From contig WGNC01000015.1 in the NCBI GenBank assembly GCA_016124745.1, positions 1 to 64,000 on the forward strand: 64,000 nt of DNA. Reading direction: 5' to 3'. Below the pieces are notes generated by a model. It was not told the origin of the DNA, did not search any database, and saw only the letters and a program-made list of their open reading frames with translations. Source of the stretch: Thiobacillus sp. (GTDB lineage Bacteria; Pseudomonadota; Gammaproteobacteria; Burkholderiales; Thiobacillaceae). Shown piece after piece: positions 1 to 8,200 of the stretch; within the stretch, counting starts at the first letter, position 1; every line of letters begins with the position of its first letter. The position numbers and the translations under genes were made by a program.

Positions 1-951
1 AAGGCCTGCCGCGGCAGCCACTTCATCCAGCAGACGGGATAGATCGAAGCGCACTCTGGCTTCGGCCTGCGTCGTCCGCGCCAGTTCGAGGTAGCCGGCG
101 ATCAGACGGTTCATGTCGGCCAGGTCGGCCACCGCACGGTCTATTCGCATTTCCCGCGACGCGGCGCAATCGCCGGCAACCGGGACGGAAGTGTCACGCA
201 GCAGTTCCAGATTGAGTTGCAGGCGCGTCATCGGGGTGCGCAGATCGTGTGAAATCCCTGCCAGCAGGGTGGTGCGGTTGTCCAGCAGGTTGCGCACTTC
301 GGCCGCCATCCGGTTGAAGCGACGCGCCAATTCGGCAAGCTCGTCAGGACCGGTTTCAGGCAGGGGCTCGGGGAGTTCACCCGCGCCCACCTGGCTGGCC
401 GCCTGTGCCGCGCGCGCCAGGGGGACGGTAATGCGGCGCACCAGAAACAGGGCGGTCAACAGGCTGAGAAACGTGCCGAATGCGATGACCGCGACCGCCG
501 CCAATGGTGGTCTGACGGCGTAACGGGCAGGGAAAAAGCCGGCGTGCAGTTCGTACCCCCCCACGGGGACGTCCAGCCATACCGCTTCGCTATCCGGCAC
601 GCCGCGCAGCACGACTGGCGCTCCCACCCGGCGGCTCAATGCTGCCTCGATCTGCTTGCGGAAGGCAAACCGGGGCGCGTTCGTCGTAGCCCCTGCAGCC
701 GAGGCGGTCAGGCGCAGGCCGTGTCGGCGCGCCAGTTCGCGCTCGAATGCCGGACGCGTCTGCGGCGGCAGTTCCGCCCAGGTTTGTACCGACAGCACGA
801 TCAGACCGGCAAGGTCGTCGGCCGAGCGTTCCGCCACCGGAATGATGAGGGTGCGGGTCACCACCCAGAACGCCGCCGCCTGAAACACGACAAAAGCCAG
901 CGCCAGCGTCAGCGCGGTGCGCGCGAACAATGAGCCCGTGAGGTGCTTCAC
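1..951 (-). CDS. EnvZ-like sensor histidine kinase (partial)
   Basis: Inner-membrane sensor kinase that phosphorylates the adjacent OmpR-type regulator. The reading frame is open from a GTG at 951 to the window edge, giving 317 residues. In order I see a first membrane helix (about residues 8-28), a periplasmic segment, a second helix (about 148-170), a HAMP-like linker and a DHp segment with the H-box SHDLRTPMTRL, whose His is residue 235. The ATP-binding domain lies beyond the window. The GTG overlaps the regulator stop as GTGA, so translation is probably coupled. The signal sensed cannot be read from the sequence. Confidence 0.9.
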   Translation of the reverse strand, partial: MKHLTGSLFARTALTLALAFVVFQAAAFWVVTRTLIIPVAERSADDLAGLIVLSVQTWAELPPQTRPAFERELARRHGLRLTASAAGATTNAPRFAFRKQIEAALSRRVGAPVVLRGVPDSEAVWLDVPVGGYELHAGFFPARYAVRPPLAAVAVIAFGTFLSLLTALFLVRRITVPLARAAQAASQVGAGELPEPLPETGPDELAELARRFNRMAAEVRNLLDNRTTLLAGISHDLRTPMTRLQLNLELLRDTSVPVAGDCAASREMRIDRAVADLADMNRLIAGYLELARTTQAEARVRFDLSRLLDEVAAAAGL

Positions 952-1661
952 CCCTTGCCCTGCGGCACGAACAGATAGCCCTGCCCGCGCTGGGTGCGGA
1001 TGTAGGCCGGATGGGCCGGGTCGGACTCGATTTTCTTGCGCAGGCGATTCACCCGTACATCGATGCTGCGGTCGAACGGATCGCGCTCGAAGCCGCGCAA
1101 CTGATCCATCAGCCAGTCGCGCGACAGCGCGCGGTTGGCATGGGTGACAAAAATCTCGAGCAGTTCGTATTCGCCTGTGGTCAAGGTGATTTCCATGCCG
1201 TCGCGACTGAGCGTACGGGCGTCGAGATTGACACTGAAAGGGCCAAATTGGAAACGTTTGGCCGTATCAGCTGCGGCTGCGTTTGCATCGCTGGTTTGCC
1301 GCCTCATTACCGCACGGATGCGGGCCAGCAATTCGCGCGGGTTGAACGGTTTGGGCAGGTAATCGTCGGCGCCGACTTCAAGGCCGATGATGCGGTCGAT
1401 GTCCTCGCCGCGGGCAGACAGCATGATGATGGGCGGGAATCCGGGCTGTGCACGCAACCGCCGCGCCACCGAAAGACCGTCTTCCCCTGGCATCATCCAG
1501 TCGAGTACCAGCAAATCTGGCTTCCGGACGGCGAGCAGACGATCGAGCGAAACCGCATCGTCCGCCGTTTCCACCGCGTAGCCCTGGCCAGTCAGATATT
1601 CGGCCACCAGTTCGCGGATGCCGGGATCGTCGTCGGTCACATAAATGGTGTCTTTTTCCAT
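948..1661 (-). CDS. ompR: OmpR-family response regulator
   Basis: Two-domain DNA-binding response regulator of 237 residues. The receiver domain has the acidic pocket (VTDDDPG, residues 8-14), phospho-acceptor Asp54 in VLDWMMPG, and Lys104 in LPKPFNP. The C-terminal winged helix (about 140-233) ends in the usual IRTQRGQGYLF segment. It is first in a two-gene operon with the kinase. Upstream, a 15-base palindrome at 1705-1719 lies between it and the divergent secreted-protein genes, which fits autoregulation or control of those genes (inference). The ompR name reflects family resemblance rather than proven porin control. Confidence 0.9.
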   Translation of the reverse strand: MEKDTIYVTDDDPGIRELVAEYLTGQGYAVETADDAVSLDRLLAVRKPDLLVLDWMMPGEDGLSVARRLRAQPGFPPIIMLSARGEDIDRIIGLEVGADDYLPKPFNPRELLARIRAVMRRQTSDANAAAADTAKRFQFGPFSVNLDARTLSRDGMEITLTTGEYELLEIFVTHANRALSRDWLMDQLRGFERDPFDRSIDVRVNRLRKKIESDPAHPAYIRTQRGQGYLFVPQGKG

Positions 1662-1704
1662 GCGGCAACTATAGCAGCGGCGACAGGAGGCTATTCCCCA
1701 CCTG

Positions 1705-1719
1705 GTAACACACTGTTAC
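1705..1719. promoter_or_regulatory. Palindrome GTAACA-N3-TGTTAC, candidate operator
   Basis: A perfect 6+3+6 inverted repeat lies 44 bases upstream of the OmpR-like gene and about 95 bases upstream of the divergent small secreted gene. It is the only strong symmetry in this 153-base intergenic region. A role as binding site for the adjacent regulator is inference. Confidence 0.4.
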
Positions 1720-1814
1720 AAAATCTGCCCAACGTGAAACGGTGCGCTTACTTTCCTCAACCAATATGCATAGCGTGGAAGCGAAACAATGCGACCACAG
1801 AAACGGAGACAACG

Positions 1815-2099
1815 ATGAACACACGAAATTTCGGAATTCTTGGCCTGGCCGCTCTGGGCATGGTTCTCACCGCTCAGGTACAAGGCGCACCGAATTTCAT
1901 GGAGGAATCGTTCATCGTGGCCAAGCGTGACCAGTTCGAAGAACCCCGTCAGGATCAGCACGACACCAGCAAGGACAAGCACCGCGCTTCCAAGCAGAAG
2001 GTGGAAGGTGATGATCCACAGGGCTACGGCTACGGCTACGAACGTCGCCAGCAGCAGCAACGTGATGAAAGCGGCAGCCGCCACCGCGGCCGCCAATGA
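1815..2099 (+). CDS. Small secreted charged protein, unknown function
   Basis: 94 residues. The N-terminus is a signal peptide with a hydrophobic core (GILGLAALGMVLTA) and likely cleavage after VQGA. The mature part is very hydrophilic, rich in Asp, Lys, Arg and Gln, with a short YGYGYE stretch and a Gln/Arg-rich tail, and looks disordered. I do not recognise the family. The start at 1815 was chosen because the signal peptide begins there; the upstream in-frame extension runs antisense to ompR. It is first of three co-directional secreted-protein genes. Confidence 0.6.
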   Translation: MNTRNFGILGLAALGMVLTAQVQGAPNFMEESFIVAKRDQFEEPRQDQHDTSKDKHRASKQKVEGDDPQGYGYGYERRQQQQRDESGSRHRGRQ

Positions 2100-2133
2100 A
2101 CCTGATTCAATTGAATCAACTAGGAGAGTCAGC

Positions 2134-2712
2134 ATGAAAGTACGCACCTTCAATACCAGCATGATTGCCGCCCTGGTCGCCGTCAGTGGCGCAGCACAGG
2201 CAGGACACGGCAATGGCGACGGGTTCAGCACCCGCGCCCGGGTCGTGGCGAGCACCCCGGTCTTCGAGACGATCAACGAGCCAACCCGCGTCTGCTGGAT
2301 GGAGACCACCGATTATGAAACCCGCACCCACAGCAGCGACCACAACACTGGTGGTGCAGTGATCGGTGCCATTGCCGGTGGTCTGCTCGGATCCACGGTC
2401 GGGAAAGGCAACGGCCAGGTAGCCGCCGCCGCTGTCGGGGCCGCAACCGGGGCGATGGTGGGCGATCGCTGGAACGCCGGCGCTACCCGCATGGAGACGG
2501 TGCCGGTCCAGGTGGAACGCTGCCGTATCCAGGACAATTTTCGTCAGGTGCCTAGCGGCTATGACGTGCGTTACCGCTTTCAGGATCGCGAATACAGTAC
2601 GCGCCTTCCCTACGACCCGGGCAAATGGCTGGTCCTGAACGTGAATTTCAACGTGGCGGACGATCAGCGCGGTGAGCGCTGGCATACCAGCCGCAACGAC
2701 TGGAACGACTGA
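2134..2712 (+). CDS. Glycine-zipper (17 kDa antigen-like) envelope protein
   Basis: 192 residues. A signal peptide (MKVRTFNTSMIAALVAV, cleavage near AQA) is followed by a Gly/Ala-rich glycine-zipper segment (about residues 73-112, starting GGAVIGAIAGGLLGSTVG), which resembles the two-helix domain of SlyB and Rickettsia 17 kDa surface antigens. A C-terminal part with paired Cys and aromatic residues follows (CRIQDN, YDVRYRF). There is no lipobox, so a periplasmic or outer-membrane-associated protein is more likely than a lipoprotein. GGAG at 2123-2126 sits 7 bases before the ATG. Such proteins are often envelope-stress induced (family knowledge); regulation here is unknown. Confidence 0.75.
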   Translation: MKVRTFNTSMIAALVAVSGAAQAGHGNGDGFSTRARVVASTPVFETINEPTRVCWMETTDYETRTHSSDHNTGGAVIGAIAGGLLGSTVGKGNGQVAAAAVGAATGAMVGDRWNAGATRMETVPVQVERCRIQDNFRQVPSGYDVRYRFQDREYSTRLPYDPGKWLVLNVNFNVADDQRGERWHTSRNDWND

Positions 2713-2755
2713 CACCCTTCGAGTGCAGCCTTCCCAAACTGAAAGGAGAATGACC

Positions 2756-3139
2756 ATGTTACGCACCCTCATGATTGCAACCGCGCTGTTGACCGCATCC
2801 GGGACTGCTCTCGCTGACAAGACCTATGTCTACGGCGGCGTGACGGCCGTCGAACCCGGCTTTGCCGTTTCGTTCGGAACGGGTCCCTATGGCGGCGTCA
2901 ATATGATGTATTCGTCTGGCGGCTACCCCTACTGGGGCGCAGTGCCCTATCTTCCCCCGCCGGTCGTGGTGGTCCCGCCTCCCCCACCCCCGCGTTACCG
3001 GGTGGCGCCGGCACCGTATTACCGCTACGGGTACGGCTATCCGTATTACGGGCATGGCGGGAAAGGCAATCACCACGGCGGTCGCCCGGAACCCTATCGT
3101 TACGAGGGGCGCAAAGGCGGTCGCTACGACCGTGACTGA
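2756..3139 (+). CDS. Secreted Pro/Tyr/Gly-rich protein, unknown function
   Basis: 127 residues. A signal peptide (MLRTLMIATALLTASGTALA) is followed by a mature protein with a run of prolines and valines and then a Tyr/Gly/His-rich tail (YYRYGYGYPYYGHGG). Composition suggests a disordered periplasmic or surface protein; no catalytic motif is visible. The ATG at 2756 was preferred over 2750 because AGGAG at 2744-2748 is correctly spaced only for the later one. The last 16 bases overlap the end of the convergent pbpC gene. Confidence 0.6.
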   Translation: MLRTLMIATALLTASGTALADKTYVYGGVTAVEPGFAVSFGTGPYGGVNMMYSSGGYPYWGAVPYLPPPVVVVPPPPPPRYRVAPAPYYRYGYGYPYYGHGGKGNHHGGRPEPYRYEGRKGGRYDRD

Positions 3140-5241
3140 TCTGCTGCACGGCCCGGGTGCTCCCGGGCCCTGCTTGATACGGCGTTGCGGCCGCGCACTT
3201 GGAATTGCACGCTATCGAGCACCTGGCCGCTGCTGCGCGCCAGCAGTTTCAGTTCATGCTTTCCCGCAACAGGCGACCACGCCAATGGCTGGTCGGCATG
3301 GCCGAGGAGTTTGCCATCCAGCATCCACATGGCGGCCGTCCCGCCTGTCGCGGCAAGGAACACGCGCTGCATGGCGGGCGGCATGTCCGGATCGAGCGCC
3401 AGAATCGCACCTTCGCCTGGATAACTGATGCGCGCTTCGGCGGCCGCGACCTTCACGGTCCGCCCTGACGATGGAGCCGTACCCTCGACAAACCACTCGC
3501 CATTCTGTCGCCGCACCTGGGATGGCGGCTCTGGCGCGGCTTCAGGCTGGGTGTGCAGGGTCTGCATCAACTCCAGCCATACCGGCGCCGCGCCCGTGAC
3601 GCCGGATACGCCGCGCATCGGCCGGCCATCAAAATTGCCGACCCACACGCCCACCGTGTAACGGCGCGAAAATCCGACGCACCAGTTGTCGCGCATGTCC
3701 TTGCTGGTACCGGTCTTGACGGCACTCCAGAACGGCGTGGCAAGCGGGCTTTCCAGACCGAAGGTCACGCTGCGTGCGGCGCGGTCGGCCAGGATGTCGG
3801 CCACGATGAAGGCCGCAGCCGGATCGATTACCTGTCCAAGCAGTTCGGATTGGCCTGGCAGCAGCGTCGGCGGGCTGAAGCGCCCCCCATTGGCAAGCGT
3901 GCGATAGGCGTTGGCGAGCGACCAGAGACTCACCTCGGGCGCACCGAGGGCCAGCGCATAGCCGTAAAAATCTGCGTCCTGCACCAGCGGCAGGCCAAGC
4001 CGCAGCAAGCGCTGATGAAACGGCTCGACCCCGGTCAGAAGCAGCGTACGCACTGCCGGCACATTGAGGCTACCCGCCAGCGCAGTGCGGACACTAACCC
4101 TGCCCTTGAACTGTCGGTCGTAGTTCTGCGGCACGTATTGCCCGCTCGGCGTGGTGACCGCAACCGGGCTGTCATCCAGCCATGACGCTGCTGTCAGGAT
4201 CTGCTGCTCGATCGCCAACGAATAAAGAAAAGGCTTCAGCGTCGAGCCCGCCTGCCGCAGGGCCTGCACACCATCCACCTGATGCTGGCGCGCGCTGCGG
4301 CGGCTGCCGACGTAGGCCAGCACCTCACCGCTGGCATTGTCGAGCACCAGCGCCGCACCGTCTTCAACGTCCTCACTGACCAATTGGGACAGGCGTGATT
4401 CGAGGATGGCCGTCGCACGGCGCTGCAGGCTCAGGTCGAGCGTGGTGCGAATCCGCGCGCCAGCAGCGAGCTGGAGTTGCGCGGCCAGATGCGGCGCCGC
4501 CTCGGCCATCGCCCAGGTGGACTGTCCGGGCAGTGCAAGGCGGGCCAGCCGTCGCAAGCGCTCGCATGCATCGCTGTCTGCCGCCTCGCCGGCATAGCGG
4601 CATGCGCGCGCAGCCACCCGGTCGACCGGCGCCTGGGGAGCAGGCAGCAACGCGGCCAGCAACAGGGCTTCGTCCCGGGTTAGTGCCGATGCCCCCTTGC
4701 CAAACAGCATCGCCGACGCAGCCGCCACCCCGCGCGCTTCACCGCGGAACGGCGCCAGGTTGAGATAGGCCTCCAGGATCTGCGGCTTGTTCAGGGCACT
4801 CTCGATCTGCCATGCCGCGATCATTTGCCGCAGCTTGCCCAACACACCCTTGTGCGCGCCGGAGGCGAGTTCAGGTTGCAGGAATCCCGCCAGTTGCATC
4901 GTCAGGGTGCTCGCGCCGCGGCGATTTTCGCCCTTGAGGTTCTGCCAAAGAGCATGGACCAGCGCCCGCCCATCCACGCCACCGTGGTCAGCAAACCGTT
5001 TGTCCTCGAAATTCACCACGGCCTGCTGCAAGGTCGGTGAGATCGTGTTCAGGCGCTGCCACGCGCCCTGACGGCGGCTGAAATCGACACGCACTTCCTG
5101 CATCACCGCGCCATGACGATCCAGCAGCCACGCGGAGGACGACGGATGCTGGCGCTGGATCTGCGCCAGATCGGGCACTGACCCGCCGCAGGCGCTCAAT
5201 CCCGCACAGGCGGCAGCCGCCATCCAGACGCGCAGCCTCAC
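3124..5241 (-). CDS. pbpC: Penicillin-binding protein 1C
   Basis: Bifunctional peptidoglycan glycosyltransferase/transpeptidase of 705 residues. The GT51 domain has catalytic Glu79 in NFEDKRFADH and the STLTMQLAGF segment. The transpeptidase has Ser333 and Lys336 in GSTLKPF, SLN, and KTGTS from Lys509. A C-terminal beta domain typical of PbpC follows. The GTG start at 5241 overlaps the alpha-2-macroglobulin stop as GTGA, the same gene pair as yfhM-pbpC of Escherichia coli. Unusually, the N-terminus MRLRVWMAAAACAGLSACGG contains a lipobox (LSAC, Cys18) instead of a plain membrane anchor. Confidence 0.92.
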   Translation of the reverse strand: MRLRVWMAAAACAGLSACGGSVPDLAQIQRQHPSSSAWLLDRHGAVMQEVRVDFSRRQGAWQRLNTISPTLQQAVVNFEDKRFADHGGVDGRALVHALWQNLKGENRRGASTLTMQLAGFLQPELASGAHKGVLGKLRQMIAAWQIESALNKPQILEAYLNLAPFRGEARGVAAASAMLFGKGASALTRDEALLLAALLPAPQAPVDRVAARACRYAGEAADSDACERLRRLARLALPGQSTWAMAEAAPHLAAQLQLAAGARIRTTLDLSLQRRATAILESRLSQLVSEDVEDGAALVLDNASGEVLAYVGSRRSARQHQVDGVQALRQAGSTLKPFLYSLAIEQQILTAASWLDDSPVAVTTPSGQYVPQNYDRQFKGRVSVRTALAGSLNVPAVRTLLLTGVEPFHQRLLRLGLPLVQDADFYGYALALGAPEVSLWSLANAYRTLANGGRFSPPTLLPGQSELLGQVIDPAAAFIVADILADRAARSVTFGLESPLATPFWSAVKTGTSKDMRDNWCVGFSRRYTVGVWVGNFDGRPMRGVSGVTGAAPVWLELMQTLHTQPEAAPEPPSQVRRQNGEWFVEGTAPSSGRTVKVAAAEARISYPGEGAILALDPDMPPAMQRVFLAATGGTAAMWMLDGKLLGHADQPLAWSPVAGKHELKLLARSSGQVLDSVQFQVRGRNAVSSRAREHPGRAADQSRS
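3150..3169. terminator. Hairpin at convergent gene ends
   Basis: Perfect 8-base stem GGCCCGGG / CCCGGGCC with a TGCT loop, 10 bases after the stop of the Pro/Tyr/Gly-rich protein gene and inside the last codons of convergent pbpC. The T-run is poor, so this is a weak intrinsic terminator call. Confidence 0.4.
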
Positions 5242-8200
5242 GGCATCACGTCCCAATCTGCGCTGGGGATTTCGCCGAACTGTTCGGGCTGGTACATCGC
5301 CTCCACACGCGTCGGCGGCAGGCGGAAGCTGCCTGCCTGGTTCAGCCGCAGCGTGTAGTCGAGGGTGAAACGGCCCTTGGGTACCCAGGCGTAATACGCG
5401 CGATAGCCGTCGAACGGTCGCTCCTCGAACGCCAACCATGCAGTGCCAGCAGTGCGGTTGTCGCGTTCCATCAGCGTCGATTCGCCTGCGAGGCCGCTGC
5501 CGAGAACGGTCGCCCCCGCAGGCACCGGCGCATCGACCACCACCCAGCTCATGTCGGCCTGGGCGTCGATCGTCAGCGTCACCCGCACCAGGTCGCCGCG
5601 CGTCCACTTGCCGGGCGTGGCCTGCTGCAGCGGCTCCACGTGCTGCCTGATGCTGTAGCCGGCATCGAGTGCGGATTTCAATGGCACGGCGGCGCGGCTG
5701 CTCACCGTGATCCAGGGCTTGCCGCTACCCTGCTGTGTCAGCCGCAGCCCCCCCGCGGCGGCCGGCCAGGGCAGTTCGACATCCTGCGGATTCGGCCAAT
5801 TCAGGCTGCGCGACGTGCCTGCGAGTTCGGCCAACGTCTGACCGCTCACCGATGCATGCTCGAACTGCGCCGAGAAGCGACCCAGCGCAATGCGGGCCCA
5901 GGCATTCGCCGTGGTCAGGTCCCAGTGTCCCTGCTTCTGACGCGCCATCAGTCCGCGCGCCATGCGCGGCAGGTCGGCCTGCATCTCCGGGATGGACTGC
6001 AATACCGCCAGCGCTCGCGCCGCGTTGAGGTCAGGCGACACCATCAACCACCACAGGTCATCACGTGTCATGCCCGACCAGTTGAATGTGGTGCCGCGCA
6101 GGTCCATGCGGGCGCGCAGCAGCGCCACCGCCTGTTTCAGCTTGGCTTTGCGGTCAGGCACGCTGGCGAGTTGCTGCAGGATCGAGATGTAATCGATCAA
6201 CGCGGAGGTTGGCCACTGGTTCGGCGTCATCCGATCCGATCCCAGTGCCAATGCATCCAGCATGTCGGGAGTGGCCTGGTCATAGCGCGCCAGCGCCTCG
6301 ATGGCGGCAAGCTTGCGCAGATTACCGTCGGCAAAGCCGATGCCTGCATTGTCGAGTCTTCCGGCGACCACCGCCTGCAGGCCGGCGAGCATGGCGTCAC
6401 GCGCAGCATCGGGCAGCGGCTGGCGGGCGGCTTGCGCAATGGCGAGCACATACGCGGTGAGTACCGCATCACCAGGCAGGGCATCGCTGGCAAAAAACCT
6501 GAGCAGTCCGTTGCTGTCGATGTGCATGGGCAGGCGGCTCATGGTGTCGGTCCACAAATCCGCATCGTCTAGCGCCAGCGCGCGCGACACCCGCTGCTCG
6601 ATACAGGTATAGGGATAGGCTCGCATGTAGGCGCGCATGTCGGCGAGATTGCCTGCCAGGGTGGGCGAAGCGTTGATCGCCACACCGCCGCGTCCGGCCA
6701 GCGCGTCGGCGGGGCGCGCGACGTTGAGGGTGTGGCTGCCGTCGAGCTGCAGCAGCGTTGCCTGCTTCACTCGCGTCGGCACGACCGCTAACACCTGTTG
6801 GCTCAGCCTGAGCGTGTCGCTCGCACCTTTGCTCTTGGCTTCGAGTCGCCAGTTGAGCCTGCCCGCATCCGCCGGCACAACGACCGGCCAGTTCACGCTG
6901 CGCGCCTCGCCCGCCGCCAGCGAGACGGTTTGGGTCGACAGCGCGATCGCCGTGCCGTCAGCGTCGAGCGTCGGCGTGAGGCGCACTTTCTGCGGCTGGT
7001 CGCTGCCATTGCGAACGGTGAACATTGCCGCAAACCGATCGCCCTCGCGCACTACCGGCGGCAACCCCGCCAGCAACATCACGTCCTGCCGCGTCTGGAT
7101 GCTGGTGCCGCCGTCACCGAAAAATCCGCTGCCCGCATTCGCGACCGCGACGATGCGAAAGCTGGTCAGGCTGTCGTTGAGGGGAACGGTCACCTGCGCC
7201 CTGCCAGCGCCGTCGAGCTTCACCCGCGCCTGCCACAACACCCGGGTATCGAACAGCTCACGTGTCGGCAACTTGCCGCCACCGCCGCCCGGCGGCAGGC
7301 CCTTGCGGCCATAGTGGCGCTTGCCCACCACCTGCATCTGAGCAGTGGAGGTTTCCACTTCCCAGGGACGCGTCGCCATCATCGCGTCGAGCAGTTTCCA
7401 GCTCGGGTTCGGCGCCAGTTCCAGCAGGCCTTCGTCCACCACCGCCAGCGCGACCTCGGCACCGGCCGGCAGTTTTCCGCCATCGGCGCGCGCAACCTGC
7501 ACCGTCACCGGTACCTGATCGCGCACCTTGTAGATCGTCCGTGGCGTACTGACGCCGACATTCAGTGCATGGGCGCGTTCGCCGACGCGCAGGCCCGCCA
7601 CCCCCATCTTGTAGGCAGGTTTTCCAAGATCGATGAGCGCCGTCGGCGCAGGCTCTCCGACCCGTCCGCGCACAGCCAGCACCGAGATGACCACATTCGG
7701 CGCGTAGTTCGGCTTGATCGGCAGCCGGATAGTCGGAGACGACGCGGATAGCGGTACTACGAAACTGTCCAGCACGCCTTCGCGTTCCACCGTGACCAGC
7801 GCGGTGGCATTGCGGAACGGCAGCTTCACTTGCAGTTCGGCGGTCTGCCCCGGCTCGTATCTCGCCTGTTCTGGCAGCACGTCCATGCGGTCGGAATCAT
7901 GGCCCGGAAACCAGGCGTCGTCGCTGCCCGCCACCCACATGTCGCGGTGGGCATAGACGGTGTTCCCGGCCGCATCCGTGGTCTTGACGCGCACGATCAG
8001 GCTGCCGCGCGCGGGCGGCTTGATGTCGCAGGCGAGTTGGCCGCGGGCATCGGTCTCGCCCGCGCAACCAGCAGCCACGTGCTTCACCTCGCGCGTGGTT
8101 TCATAGGCGTAGAAGCCGCCGATCAGTCGCTTGCGATGGCTGTAGGCATGCACGCTGTAGATGTCCGACTCGACCCGTGCGCCTGCCACCGCCTTGCCGG

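Noticed and set aside
1011-1814. Long in-frame extension upstream of the 94-residue secreted protein
   Set aside because: It runs antisense through the ompR gene and the real signal peptide begins at 1815.
7262-7300. GC-rich repeat
   Set aside because: It encodes the poly-Gly loop of the alpha-2-macroglobulin and is not an independent element.
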